In this document: in pieces, positions 1-8,690 of the stretch
How positions within the stretch are numbered: position 1 is the stretch's first letter
Layout: each line of letters starts with the position of its first letter
Assembly: GCA_016210175.1 (NCBI GenBank)
Contig: JACQUQ010000079.1
Span: 1-36,171 of the forward strand
Length of the DNA: 36,171 nucleotides
Reading direction: 5' to 3'
From: Chloroflexota bacterium
Lineage (GTDB): Bacteria; Chloroflexota; Dehalococcoidia; SHYD01; JACQUQ01
Position numbers and translations under genes: made by a program
Notes under the pieces: generated by a model
What the model was told of the DNA's origin: nothing
What the model saw: only the letters and a program-made list of their open reading frames with translations
Databases searched by the model: none

Positions 1-41
1 GCCCCGGGAAAGGTGGAGGCTACCCTTGAGAGGAGGAAGCC

Positions 42-330
42 ATGCCACGACCGGGACGGTACCCTGCGGAGGTGCGGGAGCGGGCGGTGCGCTTGGTGCT
101 GGCGCACCTGCATGACTCTCCCTCATTCTGGGCGGCGATCACCTCTCTGCCGGGTGCTCCCGGTCGCCCCCTCCACCTACGCTGCCCGGTTGCCGCCGCC
201 CGCCCTCCGCACGGCGGCAACGGGATGCCGCACTTCGGGTGGAGATGCGTCGGGTCCACGCCGCCCACTGCGGGGTGGCTGGCGTCCGCCAGCGGTGGCG
301 CCTGTTGCCGCGGGAAGGCATCCTGGTCGT
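42..330 (+). pseudogene. IS3-family transposase remnants (OrfA N-terminus, then frameshifted OrfB pieces)
   Basis: Frame 42: MPRPGRYPAEVRERAVRLVLAHLHDSPSFWAAI (OrfA-like); frame 13 (~148-225): CRVLPVAPSTYAARLPPPALRTA; frame 239: EMRRVHAAHCGVAGVRQRWRLLPREGI (OrfB-like). Pieces lie in different frames. Confidence 0.7.
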
Positions 331-354
331 GTGCGGTAAGGGGGGTGCGGTTGC

Positions 355-714
355 TGCGTGCAGTATTCGGGGACGGCGGGACGCGTTGAGCACTGCCAGA
401 TCGGGGGCGTTCCGGCCTATGCCAGCCCCAGGGGGCGGACGTTCCTCGACCGGGTGTTGTCCCTGCCCAGGGAATGGGCCGCCGACGAGCAGCGGCGGCG
501 GGAAGCGGGGGTGCCGGAGGCGGTCGCCTTCCAGACCGAGCCAGGGTTGGCTCGCCGGATGCTGGCGCGGGCGCTGGCCGCGGGGGTACCCTTCCGGTGG
601 GTAACCGGCGATGAGGCGGACGGGGGTAACCGGCGGCTGTGGGTGTGGCTGGAGGAGCGCAGACTGGCCCACGTGCTGGCGGTCAAATGTACGGAGCCGC
701 TCAGTCTGGTATAA
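355..714 (+). pseudogene. IS701-like transposase fragment, truncated at both ends
   Basis: GTAGRVEHCQIGGVPAYASPRGRTFLDRVLSLPREWAADEQRRREAGVPEAVAFQTEPGLARRMLARALAAGVPFRWVTGDEADGGNRRLWVWLEERRLAHVLAVKCTEPL resembles the central part of IS701-type DDE transposases. Confidence 0.75.
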
Positions 715-781
715 GTGAAAAAGAGGCATGTACTATCATGATGCATAACATACTCTAGAACCACGCCGTCAGAACCTATTG

Positions 782-1330
782 TCAGGTCAGGGCGGTGTGC
801 GCGGTATCGTGCGTATGGCCTGATGGAGAGGCCAGCTCCCCGGCGCGAATGGGCACGCTCAGCCAGTTCTCGACGGGTGGAATCGGGCAACTCCAGCCGT
901 CGTCATAGGCGCACATCGGGTTGTAGGCATAATTGAAGTCGATTTGGACCTGGCCATCAGGCTCAATGGAGATGTCCAGGTAGCGGCCGCCTCCATAGGT
1001 CTCCTTTCCTGACGTGGCATCACGAAAGGGAAGGAAAAGGTCCGAGGAATGGTCCCGGCGGTACAGGTAGAGCACGCACTCCTGCCCGTCAACCTGGAAC
1101 GTCACCTTCCCGGCGCGGGTGTAGGTCTGGTGGTCGCCGGAACTCGTGTCCATCTCAATGGTGGCGTGTGCCACATTCTGGTCGAGCGGCCCGCGCACTC
1201 GCAGTGCGGGGTTCTCCGGGTAGTAGCGCAGGCCGTCAAAAACGGCTCGCTGCTCCTCGGTCAGCGGCGAATGGTGACTATGGCGGAAATACTCGTCCTT
1301 CCTGGCCCGGAACTCCTCAAGCTCCGTCAT
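782..1330 (-). CDS. DUF1684 family protein
   Basis: FLPFRDATSGKETYGGGRYLDI...DFNYAYNPMCAYDDGWSCPIPPVENWLSVPIRAGE motif typical of DUF1684. Confidence 0.85.
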   Translation of the reverse strand: MTELEEFRARKDEYFRHSHHSPLTEEQRAVFDGLRYYPENPALRVRGPLDQNVAHATIEMDTSSGDHQTYTRAGKVTFQVDGQECVLYLYRRDHSSDLFLPFRDATSGKETYGGGRYLDISIEPDGQVQIDFNYAYNPMCAYDDGWSCPIPPVENWLSVPIRAGELASPSGHTHDTAHTALT

Positions 1331-1435
1331 CTGCGACTCCTTTCCTCTGCCGACACGCCGCGCGCCGCCCGCGGTAGGGCATCTCCACGACGGACGCCCA
1401 CAGGGAGAGTGCAGCAGCAGACCGTGTCACCGGTA

Positions 1436-1699
1436 TTACCGCCCGAGGCTCTCCAGTTTGCCGGCCAGGACGCGGTCGGACGGCTCGGCCAGGACCGTGC
1501 CGTCAGGGAATACGATGGTGGGGACGATCCGCATGCCGCGGTTGAGTTGCACCACCAGGGCGACGGCCTGCGGATCTTCCTCAATATTGACCCAGCTATA
1601 GGGCGTCTGCCGGCGGTCAAGGAGGCGCTTGGAGCGGGTGCAGTCCGGGCACCAGGTCGTGCCGTACACCACGATCTGGCCCTTGGTCGTCATAGTCAT
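1436..1699 (-). CDS. glutaredoxin-like (mycoredoxin-type) protein
   Basis: VVYGTTWCPDCTRSKRLLDRR...YSWVNIEEDP...MRIVPTIVFPDGT: CPDC redox motif and cis-Pro region. Confidence 0.85.
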   Translation of the reverse strand: MTMTTKGQIVVYGTTWCPDCTRSKRLLDRRQTPYSWVNIEEDPQAVALVVQLNRGMRIVPTIVFPDGTVLAEPSDRVLAGKLESLGR

Positions 1700-1748
1700 C
1701 GAGCGTCTTCCCTTCTCTTGCCATCACGCTGCCGCGCGACGCGACTTG

Positions 1749-2978
1749 CTACGGCTGAGCGATCTCCGTCTTTGGCTTGAAGGCAGCCCAGGCAAACCAG
1801 AACGGCGTGCCGTGCAGGACCGGTGCGAGACGCTTCCCTGCCAGCGGCCCGGCCGTGGCGTGCCCAAGGATGTTCCAGGTGCTTGCGGTCTCGCGGTCGA
1901 CGATCATCCCGCTGCGCACGGTGAACGTGAGCCGCCGCCCCTCAAGCTCAGCCTGGAACACGCCGACTGCGCCGATGTCCCGCGAGTCGGCGATGACCCG
2001 TCCATCGAGCGGGGAGGAGGCGCCGGGTGCGTGGAACACCACCACGCGTGTGTCGCCTATCGTATCCTGCACCACGCGCCGTTCCTGCACCACGCCGAGG
2101 GGATAGGCCCGGTCAATCCCGCCGAGACTGACCGTGACGACGCGCTCCATCGGGCGCAGGCGGCCGTCCGGCTTGCCGGAAAACAGGAACGGCGATGACG
2201 TGATATCGTCGTAGCCGACGTACGGGTTGCGGCCATAGTCCCGGAAATGGCCGGTGTCGCGGGAGAGCACCTTTCCGTTGGGGTAGGCCGTGCGGAAGTC
2301 CTGGAAGGAGATCAGGGCCGCGGGGAGGAAGGTCAGGCGCTCGCCGGTCAACTCGCCGACAATGGCCTGGCCCACCGCCTGCTGCCACCAGCTCTCGGTC
2401 TGGCGGTCGTACATCACCAGATCGCTGTGGCGCAGGTTGCCGGTGGTGCCGAAGTCCAGCACGCGGTCACCCAGCCGCCGGTCGAACGCGATGGCAGTAT
2501 TGCAGAGCGGGCAAAAGGTCACCGCGACCGGCACACCGCCCACCGCGTCATTGACAATCTCGTGCCACACGAGGACCTGGATGGGATAGGCCCGCGCCTC
2601 CCCCTGGATTTCCAGCGTCACCACCGGCTCCTGGGGCTGGAGCCACGAGGCCGCCTCTGAGGGAGCGACGAACTTCGGCCGGTCTATCGGCGGAATGCCG
2701 TCTTTGGGAGGCCCGCCCGATTGGAGTTCGCCGAGCGGGACACTATGGCGGGAGAAGTCGGTGCGCCAACCGGCACGGGAGAAGTTGCCGGACTCCAGCA
2801 GCGTGGCGAGCACATCGCCGACGCCCGATGCAGCGGCCGTTGCCTCAGGTGGGGCCGCTGGCCGCTGGACAGGAGACGCCGCAGTATACCCCACAGCCAG
2901 CAGCGCGGCAGCCACGAGCGCTCCCAGCCACCACCTGCGTAGTCTTTCCGTGCCTTGTCTGGGGTCGCGCGCTGCCAC
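1749..2978 (-). CDS. DUF3179 domain-containing protein with N-terminal signal/TM segment
   Basis: DGIPPIDRPKFVAPSEAASWLQPQEPVVTLEIQGEARAYPIQVLVWHEIVNDAVGGVPVAVTFCPLCNTAIAFDR. Confidence 0.85.
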   Translation of the reverse strand: MAARDPRQGTERLRRWWLGALVAAALLAVGYTAASPVQRPAAPPEATAAASGVGDVLATLLESGNFSRAGWRTDFSRHSVPLGELQSGGPPKDGIPPIDRPKFVAPSEAASWLQPQEPVVTLEIQGEARAYPIQVLVWHEIVNDAVGGVPVAVTFCPLCNTAIAFDRRLGDRVLDFGTTGNLRHSDLVMYDRQTESWWQQAVGQAIVGELTGERLTFLPAALISFQDFRTAYPNGKVLSRDTGHFRDYGRNPYVGYDDITSSPFLFSGKPDGRLRPMERVVTVSLGGIDRAYPLGVVQERRVVQDTIGDTRVVVFHAPGASSPLDGRVIADSRDIGAVGVFQAELEGRRLTFTVRSGMIVDRETASTWNILGHATAGPLAGKRLAPVLHGTPFWFAWAAFKPKTEIAQP

Positions 2979-3014
2979 GACGTTGCTCCTCTCGCGCCTG
3001 GGCGCTCTGGCCCG

Positions 3015-3827
3015 CTACGACTGGGCCACGCGCCGGAGCCCGGTGCTATTCAGGATGGCGATCTGGCGTCGCCGGAGGTCGATCAGGCCCTCCGCCTTGA
3101 ACTGGTTCAGGTAGAGCGTGGCCGTCTCCCGGTAGGTCCCTGCCATCTCCGCGAGCTCCTGATGGGTAAGACGCACCGTGGAGTCTGCGCGATGCTCCGC
3201 CAGACGGAGCAGGAGCGCGGCCAGGCGGGCGGAGACGCTCCGAAAGGCCAGGTCTTCCAGCAGCGATTCGGCTGCAATGAGGCGCTGGCCCACGACACTC
3301 AGAATGCGGAGCGCCACCTGGGGCTTGCGGGCAACGAGATCTTCGACGTCGCGACGGCTCATGGCGCAGATGGTGGCATCCTCCACCGTCTCGGCGAAGG
3401 CGTCGTACATACCCTGGCCGAGCAGCGACATCTCCCCGAAGAAAGTGTTGGGCTCCAGCGTCCCGATCACCAGCTTCTGCCCGTCCGCGGAGAGGCGGTA
3501 GATCTGGACCCTGCCCTTCTTCAGGAGGAACAGGACTTCGCCGGTCTCGCCCGGCATGTAGACCACCTGGCCCTTCTGGGCGGTGAGCATGGTGGTCACG
3601 CGCTCCAGCCAGTCCATGTCAGACGTCCCCAGGTCCTGAAAGATGTCCATTGCCCGGAGGTAGCCGATCTTGTGCTGACCAGGGCGCTCCATCACCGCCG
3701 CTGGCGGCGCCGGACGCGGTGCGGGGGCTTCCGCCCCGGCGGGAGCGGACTCCGCGGCAGGTGAACGTCCCAGTGACTCGCGCAGCCCCCTGGTGATGGT
3801 GGCAATCCCCTTTGAGATCATGGTCAT
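3015..3827 (-). CDS. Crp/Fnr-family transcriptional regulator
   Basis: cNMP-like domain (GQVVYMPGETGEVLFLLKKGRVQIYRLSADGQKLVIGTLEPNTFFGEMSLLG) plus winged HTH (LTHQELAEMAGTYRETATLYLNQFKAEGLIDLRRRQIAIL). Start chosen at MTMISKG; longer ORF to 3887. Confidence 0.9.
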   Translation of the reverse strand: MTMISKGIATITRGLRESLGRSPAAESAPAGAEAPAPRPAPPAAVMERPGQHKIGYLRAMDIFQDLGTSDMDWLERVTTMLTAQKGQVVYMPGETGEVLFLLKKGRVQIYRLSADGQKLVIGTLEPNTFFGEMSLLGQGMYDAFAETVEDATICAMSRRDVEDLVARKPQVALRILSVVGQRLIAAESLLEDLAFRSVSARLAALLLRLAEHRADSTVRLTHQELAEMAGTYRETATLYLNQFKAEGLIDLRRRQIAILNSTGLRRVAQS

Positions 3828-3984
3828 GGTGGGGCGCTCCCCTCTGTCGCCGTTCGGTCGGCGCGAGACCAGGCCGCACTGGGCCACCGCTCCACGGCCA
3901 TACGTGCCGTGCTGCGCTGCGCGGTCAGGCCGCAGACCGAGGCAGAACTGTGCCCAGCATAGCAGACCACAGGGCCGAAACTTG

Positions 3985-3998
3985 GTAAGCTTGCTTAC
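3985..3998. promoter_or_regulatory. 14-bp dyad GTAAGC-TT-GCTTAC upstream of the Crp/Fnr gene
   Basis: Perfect 6-bp arms with 2-nt centre in the intergenic region between the divergent crp-like gene and merA. Confidence 0.35.
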
Positions 3999-4240
3999 AT
4001 TTTACTCCTCTCCGGCGGGCGCCGCGGGGAAATCCGAGACCCGATCTGGGCGAGTCGGGTCTTCGCGGGAGCCACGACGCACGAACGTGAGAGCAGTCTC
4101 AGGCGGACTCGCACCGCCCAACTCCGGATGCTCGCGCCGCAGCATGGCATACGCTCCCCCCACGCGCCCTCCGCACCGTGCACCTCCTTGCGACCACCGT
4201 CAGATCCGCGACCTGTCGACGCGAAAGGCCCGGATGGGTA

Positions 4241-4273
4241 CTTGACTCTCAAGTTGACTCTAGGGTTTACGCT
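4241..4273 (+). promoter_or_regulatory. Mer-type promoter/operator-like sequence upstream of merA
   Basis: CTTGACTCTCAAGTTGACTCTAGGGTTTACGCT: TTGACT, ~18-nt spacer, TTTACG; CTTGA-N3-TCAAG dyad; TTGACTCT repeated at 12-nt spacing; resembles the TTGACT...GGTTACGCT layout of classic mer promoters. Confidence 0.45.
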
Positions 4274-4348
4274 GCATGGGGTGAGCGGGAAGAGGAGCGT
4301 CTCAGCGTCATCAAAAAGGCGAAGCGGCTGGGCCTGTCCCGTGCGGAG
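4268..4348 (+). pseudogene. probable MerR-family regulator remnant (HTH wing region only)
   Basis: [27 protein letters not shown] aligns without gaps to the MerR segment [26 protein letters not shown]; no ATG/GTG seen immediately upstream in frame. Confidence 0.5.
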
Positions 4349-4366
4349 AGCGGAGTGGAGGATGCC

Positions 4367-5800
4367 ATGACGACATTTGACCTTATCATTCTCGGTGGCG
4401 GCGCGGCGGCTTTCGCCGCGGCGACCAAGGCTGCCGACCTGGGCAAGAGCGCGCTGATGATCAACGGTGGTCTCCCCATCGGGGGGACATGCGTCAATGT
4501 TGGGTGTATGCCGAGCAAGCACCTGCTGACCGTCGGCGATGACCTCTATGCTCCCCAGCACCCGCGGTTCGCGGCCCTTGGGGAGGGGTGCACGCCGGCC
4601 TTCGATTTCTCGGTGGCGATCCGAGAGAAGAACGAGCTGGTCGCCAAAGCCCGCCAGGGCAACTATCTCAACGTCCTGGCGGGGCTGGAGACGGTCACAC
4701 TGCGAGAGGGCAGGGGCCGCTTCGTAGGCCCAAGCGAGGTGGAGGTCAACGGGCAGACCTACCACGGGGAGAAGATCCTGATCGCGACCGGGTCATCCAC
4801 CAAGCCGCTCCCGATCCCTGGCCTCGACCAGGTGGGTTGGCTGAATAACATCACAGCGATGCAGCTCCAGCAGCTCCCGGCGTCGCTGATCGTCATCGGG
4901 GGTGGGCCGCTGGGCCTTGAGTTTGCCCAGATGTTTGCCCATTTCGGGAGCAAGGTGACGGTCCTGGAGGCCATGGATCAGATCCTGCCCCGGCACGAGC
5001 CCGAGGTTGCCGCCGAACTCCAGCGCGCCCTGGAAGAGGAAGGCATCGAGTTTCGTATCGGGGTCACCATAGACGGGGTCGAGTCGCGGGACGGTAAGAA
5101 GGTGGTCACCATCCACGGCGGGAGCGACCGGCGCCGGCGCTCGCTCGCTCCCGCCGTGGAGGAACTGGTGGCCGATGCGTTGCTGCTGGCAGCAGGCATC
5201 CAGGCCAACACCGCCGATGTGCATCTGGACCAGGCCGGTGTCAAGGTCAACCAGAACGGCTTCATCCAGGTCAACCAGTACTACCAGACGGATAATCCGA
5301 ACATCTTCGCGGCAGGGGACTGCATTGGCAAGATGCCGCTGGAGACGGTAGCGGCAAAAGAAGGCGCGCTGGCCGCGGAAAACGCCTTCACCCTCCCGAT
5401 TCGCACCATCACCTATGACCATATCCCCAGCGCCGTGTTCACGAATCCCCAGGTGGCCTCGGTCGGGTTGACAGAAGCGGAGGAGATGCGGCGCTTTAAC
5501 GCCTGCGCCTGCCGCACGGTGTACATGGACGCCGTGCCGAAGGCCGTGGCTATCAACGAGGCCCGGGGCCTGTTCAAGATGGTCATCCATCCCCGCAGCA
5601 CCAAGATTCTCGGGGTGCATATCGTGGCCCCCAATGCCGCGGACCTGATCCACGAGGCGGCGCTGGCGGTGAAGTTCGGGCTGACGGTAGACGACCTGGT
5701 CGATACCATCCACGTGTTCCCCACGCTGAGCGAGGGCATCAAGCGGGCGGCCCAAGCATTCACCCGCGACGTAACGCGCATGAGTTGCTGCGTTGAGTAA
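4367..5800 (+). CDS. merA: mercuric reductase (MerA), without N-terminal HMA domain
   Basis: [16 protein letters not shown] redox-active site; FAD/NAD motifs ([25 protein letters not shown]); C-terminal [14 protein letters not shown] vicinal cysteines typical of MerA. Confidence 0.9.
   Translation: MTTFDLIILGGGAAAFAAATKAADLGKSALMINGGLPIGGTCVNVGCMPSKHLLTVGDDLYAPQHPRFAALGEGCTPAFDFSVAIREKNELVAKARQGNYLNVLAGLETVTLREGRGRFVGPSEVEVNGQTYHGEKILIATGSSTKPLPIPGLDQVGWLNNITAMQLQQLPASLIVIGGGPLGLEFAQMFAHFGSKVTVLEAMDQILPRHEPEVAAELQRALEEEGIEFRIGVTIDGVESRDGKKVVTIHGGSDRRRRSLAPAVEELVADALLLAAGIQANTADVHLDQAGVKVNQNGFIQVNQYYQTDNPNIFAAGDCIGKMPLETVAAKEGALAAENAFTLPIRTITYDHIPSAVFTNPQVASVGLTEAEEMRRFNACACRTVYMDAVPKAVAINEARGLFKMVIHPRSTKILGVHIVAPNAADLIHEAALAVKFGLTVDDLVDTIHVFPTLSEGIKRAAQAFTRDVTRMSCCVE
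5113..5159. repeat. perfect 15-bp-arm inverted repeat inside merA
   Basis: CCACGGCGGGAGCGA (5113-5127) / TCGCTCCCGCCGTGG (5145-5159), 17-nt spacer containing CCGGCGCCGG. Confidence 0.85.
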
Positions 5801-5981
5801 CACGGCTCCACCGCCTGAGCAGTGGCAGACGGAGGGGAATCCTGCCCAGTCTGGTTGCGGACATGGTCGCCGTGCCTGAGGATGGCTGCACCCAGCCGTG
5901 GGCACGGCTGGCATCGCAGCGCGCCGAACAACACCGGGGTGGTTAGTGTTGGGTCATCTGTGATTTGAGGGATACCGCTCG

Positions 5982-6010
5982 GTAGGGGCGGGTTTCAAAC
6001 CCGCCCCTAC
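5982..6010. repeat. 29-bp palindromic (REP/MITE-like) element between convergent genes
   Basis: GTAGGGGCGGGTTT-C-AAACCCGCCCCTAC, perfect 14-bp arms; between merA (+) and MFS (-) 3' ends. Confidence 0.85.
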
Positions 6011-6038
6011 AACCCTGCAATTCGCCCGTGACAGAACA

Positions 6039-7364
6039 CTAGACGCCCACCGCGCCGGGCTGTGCGCTCGGCTGCGGCTGGCCCTTGCCCAGGCCGGGAG
6101 GCCGAGCGAAGTACATGAGGGTCACGCCGAGCAGCAGCGTCACCGTGAACACCTGGAACGCGGCATCGTAGCTTCCCAACTGGTCGTACATGAAGGCGGC
6201 GAAGAGCGGGCCGCCGATGCTCGACACCAGGCTGAAGGGCGCCAGGATGCCCCGGATGGACCCCAGGAACGACCGCCCGTAGTAGTCGGCCCAGATCTGC
6301 GCTTGCAAGTTCCCGATGGCGCCCCCCACGAAGCCATGGACCAGCGCGAAGAAGAAGACGCGTTCCGGGCCCGTGCCCAGTAACAAGATCAGGAACCCCG
6401 CCGTCCGCCCCAGGAACGTCCCCATCATACAGTAGCGTACCGGCACCCGCTCCGCCAGAAACCCCCAGAAGAGCTTGGAGCCCATGGACGACAGGTGGTT
6501 GAGCGAGAACACCAGGCTGGCGGCCTGGAGGGAGAGGCCCGCATCCTGGAAATACGCGACCTGGTGGTACACCATCGAACTGACCGCCAGGCTGGCCAGG
6601 TTGAAGGAGAGCACCAGCATCCACAGGGTACGGGTGCGCAGCGCATCCCGCACGCTCCAGCGGGGTTCCTCGCGCGGGCGGGGGCGCTGGGCCGTCGCCG
6701 TGGAGTAGGACTGGCCATAGGGTTCCGGGGGGTCGCCGTCTGGCCGCAGCCCCATGTCTTCCGGGGTCCGGCGCATGAAGAGGATGGCCGGGGGCAGGAT
6801 GGTAGCGGCGACAAGCAGGCCCAACACCCCCCAGGTCGCCTGCCATCCCACCGCCCCGATGAGGAACGCGGCCAGGGGCGCGAACATAATGGCGCCCAAG
6901 TTGTTGCCGATCATGGTGAAGGCCAGGGCACGACCGCGCATCCGCACAAACCACTTGGACACCGCCGTGGTCGTGACCATGGAGCCCACCTCGTGCAACC
7001 CGAAGGCCGAGGCGGCGGTGTAGAGCACATAGAACTGCCAGGGCTCCGTCACGCCGCCCATGAGCATATAGGCGATGGCAGCCACGATCGCCCCGAACAC
7101 CATCAGCACGCGCGGGCCATAGCGGTCCAGGATGGGGCCGATGATAGGGGAAACCACCAGGTTGCCTACGCTCTGGAGGGTGACGGCGCCGGTGAGCGTG
7201 GTGCGGCTCCAGCCCAGGGACTCGCCCATGGGTTGCAGGAAGACCCCGAAGCTCGCACCCCCCGCACCGAAGGCGGTGGCGTCGGCTAGGGAAGAGACGG
7301 CAACGATGACCCAACCGTAGAAGAAGCGCGGGCGCTTGGGCTTGACCTGCGCCGCCTGCTCCAT
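6039..7364 (-). CDS. MFS transporter (OFA/monocarboxylate-like)
   Basis: RFFYGWVIVAVSSLADATAFGAGGASFGVFLQPMGESLGWSRTTLTGA...ILDRYGPR; many hydrophobic TM segments. Confidence 0.88.
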   Translation of the reverse strand: MEQAAQVKPKRPRFFYGWVIVAVSSLADATAFGAGGASFGVFLQPMGESLGWSRTTLTGAVTLQSVGNLVVSPIIGPILDRYGPRVLMVFGAIVAAIAYMLMGGVTEPWQFYVLYTAASAFGLHEVGSMVTTTAVSKWFVRMRGRALAFTMIGNNLGAIMFAPLAAFLIGAVGWQATWGVLGLLVAATILPPAILFMRRTPEDMGLRPDGDPPEPYGQSYSTATAQRPRPREEPRWSVRDALRTRTLWMLVLSFNLASLAVSSMVYHQVAYFQDAGLSLQAASLVFSLNHLSSMGSKLFWGFLAERVPVRYCMMGTFLGRTAGFLILLLGTGPERVFFFALVHGFVGGAIGNLQAQIWADYYGRSFLGSIRGILAPFSLVSSIGGPLFAAFMYDQLGSYDAAFQVFTVTLLLGVTLMYFARPPGLGKGQPQPSAQPGAVGV

Positions 7365-7596
7365 GGGAGAGTGCCTTTCTTGCTATCCGACCGGGGGTCT
7401 TGCCGTGGCGCCGCTGGGGAGGACCGACGAGCGTAGCCACAGGATACCTCGCATCAGTAGCATCGTCAACTATGTCGTGTCATGCTTGAGAAAGGTGTGT
7501 CCTGCGGCAATCTCATACGTTTTGCCCGGAGTATGCCGTGCCGGGCGCGGTGCGGAAGCAGGACAGCGCAGGGCTACCCTACCACTGGGGGGAGTG

Positions 7597-7938
7597 TTAC
7601 GCGGCCTTCCGGTCCCGGGCAAGGTCGTCGCGCACCGCCTGGTGCGCCAGCGGCACGCCCAGGCGGTAGGCTGCCCGCGCCACCAGGTGCGTGACCGCCG
7701 GACCCGTCAGCAGCAGAAAGGCGGCCGTCGCCAATCCCTTCACTCCGGCCCGTGGCTCTGCCAGGAACAGCAGGGAGAGGAGCACGCTCCCGACCCCTAA
7801 GGTCGGGATGACCTGCACGGCGTGCAAGCGATTATAGGTGTCGGGGAGGCGCAGCATGCCGTACACGCCCAGCACACAAAAGGCGGTTCCCACCACCAGC
7901 AGGAAGCTCCCGATAACCTCAGCCAGCAGGGACAGCAT
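7597..7938 (-). CDS. mnhG: Na+/H+ antiporter subunit G
   Basis: GSFLLVVGTAFCVLGVYGMLRLPDTYNRLHAVQVIPTLGVGSVLL: MnhG/PhaG family; gene order. Confidence 0.92.
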   Translation of the reverse strand: MLSLLAEVIGSFLLVVGTAFCVLGVYGMLRLPDTYNRLHAVQVIPTLGVGSVLLSLLFLAEPRAGVKGLATAAFLLLTGPAVTHLVARAAYRLGVPLAHQAVRDDLARDRKAA

Positions 7939-8202
7939 TCAGAAAACCCTCCCCCGTTCGATGTAGTGGGCGATGGAGAGCGTTGCGACGAAGGCGAGCA
8001 GCACCAGGGCCAGGGAGATCTCCAGGTAGACCCAGGAGCCCTGGATGAGCGCGAAGACGGCCAGCACCGCGGCCAGTAGCACCCCGACCAGGTCGAAGGC
8101 GACCAGCCGATCGAGCGCGTGGGGCCCCATCGCGACCCGGTACAGGCAGGGAATGAGGCAGGCGACCAGCACCACCAGGCAGACAGGAGCAAGCACGGTC
8201 AT
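7939..8202 (-). CDS. mnhF: Na+/H+ antiporter subunit F
   Basis: LIPCLYRVAMGPHALDRLVAFDLVGVLLAAVLAVFALIQGSWVYLEISLALVLLAFVATLSIAHYIERG: MrpF/PhaF family. Confidence 0.92.
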   Translation of the reverse strand: MTVLAPVCLVVLVACLIPCLYRVAMGPHALDRLVAFDLVGVLLAAVLAVFALIQGSWVYLEISLALVLLAFVATLSIAHYIERGRVF

Positions 8203-8690
8203 CAGAAGACCCTCCGGAGCACGTCGGCGTACCGCTGCCAGGAGGGGGTCCGTCGTAGCTCCACGTCGCTGGCGTCAATGACGTGGATGTAGATGGTCCG
8301 GCCATCCGCCGAGGCGTCCAGCACCAGTTCGCCCGGGGTCAGGGTGATCCCGTGGGCGACCAGCGCGGCGGTGGCCTCCGCGACATCGCCCAGCGTCAGG
8401 CGGACGATGCCCGGCCGGATGGCAGGGTGCGGACGGAGGAGACGCCGGGCCAGGTCCAGATTCGCCAGGACGAGGCTGGCCGGAAGGAGCGCCAGCAGGT
8501 AGAGCGCCAGGAACGCGGTCCGTCGGGGAAGCTGCGACCACGGGACCGTCCGCCCGCGCCCGGCGCCCGTCAGCAGGACCAGGGACGCACCGAACAGCAG
8601 TCCCAGGAGGACCTGGCCCACGCTGAACTCCCCCACCATCAGACACCAGACCCCCGCCATGACCAGCGTCAACAGCACCGTCATCCTCAT
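8202..8690 (-). CDS. mnhE: Na+/H+ antiporter subunit E
   Basis: MRMTVLLTLVMAGVWCLMVGEFSVGQVLLGLLFG...TLTPGELVLDASADGRTIYIHVIDASD: MnhE; start trimmed from the longer ORF. Confidence 0.92.
   Translation of the reverse strand: MRMTVLLTLVMAGVWCLMVGEFSVGQVLLGLLFGASLVLLTGAGRGRTVPWSQLPRRTAFLALYLLALLPASLVLANLDLARRLLRPHPAIRPGIVRLTLGDVAEATAALVAHGITLTPGELVLDASADGRTIYIHVIDASDVELRRTPSWQRYADVLRRVF

Noticed and set aside
732-752. Shared ATGATGCAT word at ~740 and ~22910 as a possible common operator
   Set aside because: Nine-base match containing a 6-bp palindrome; too short, and no sensible target gene at 740.
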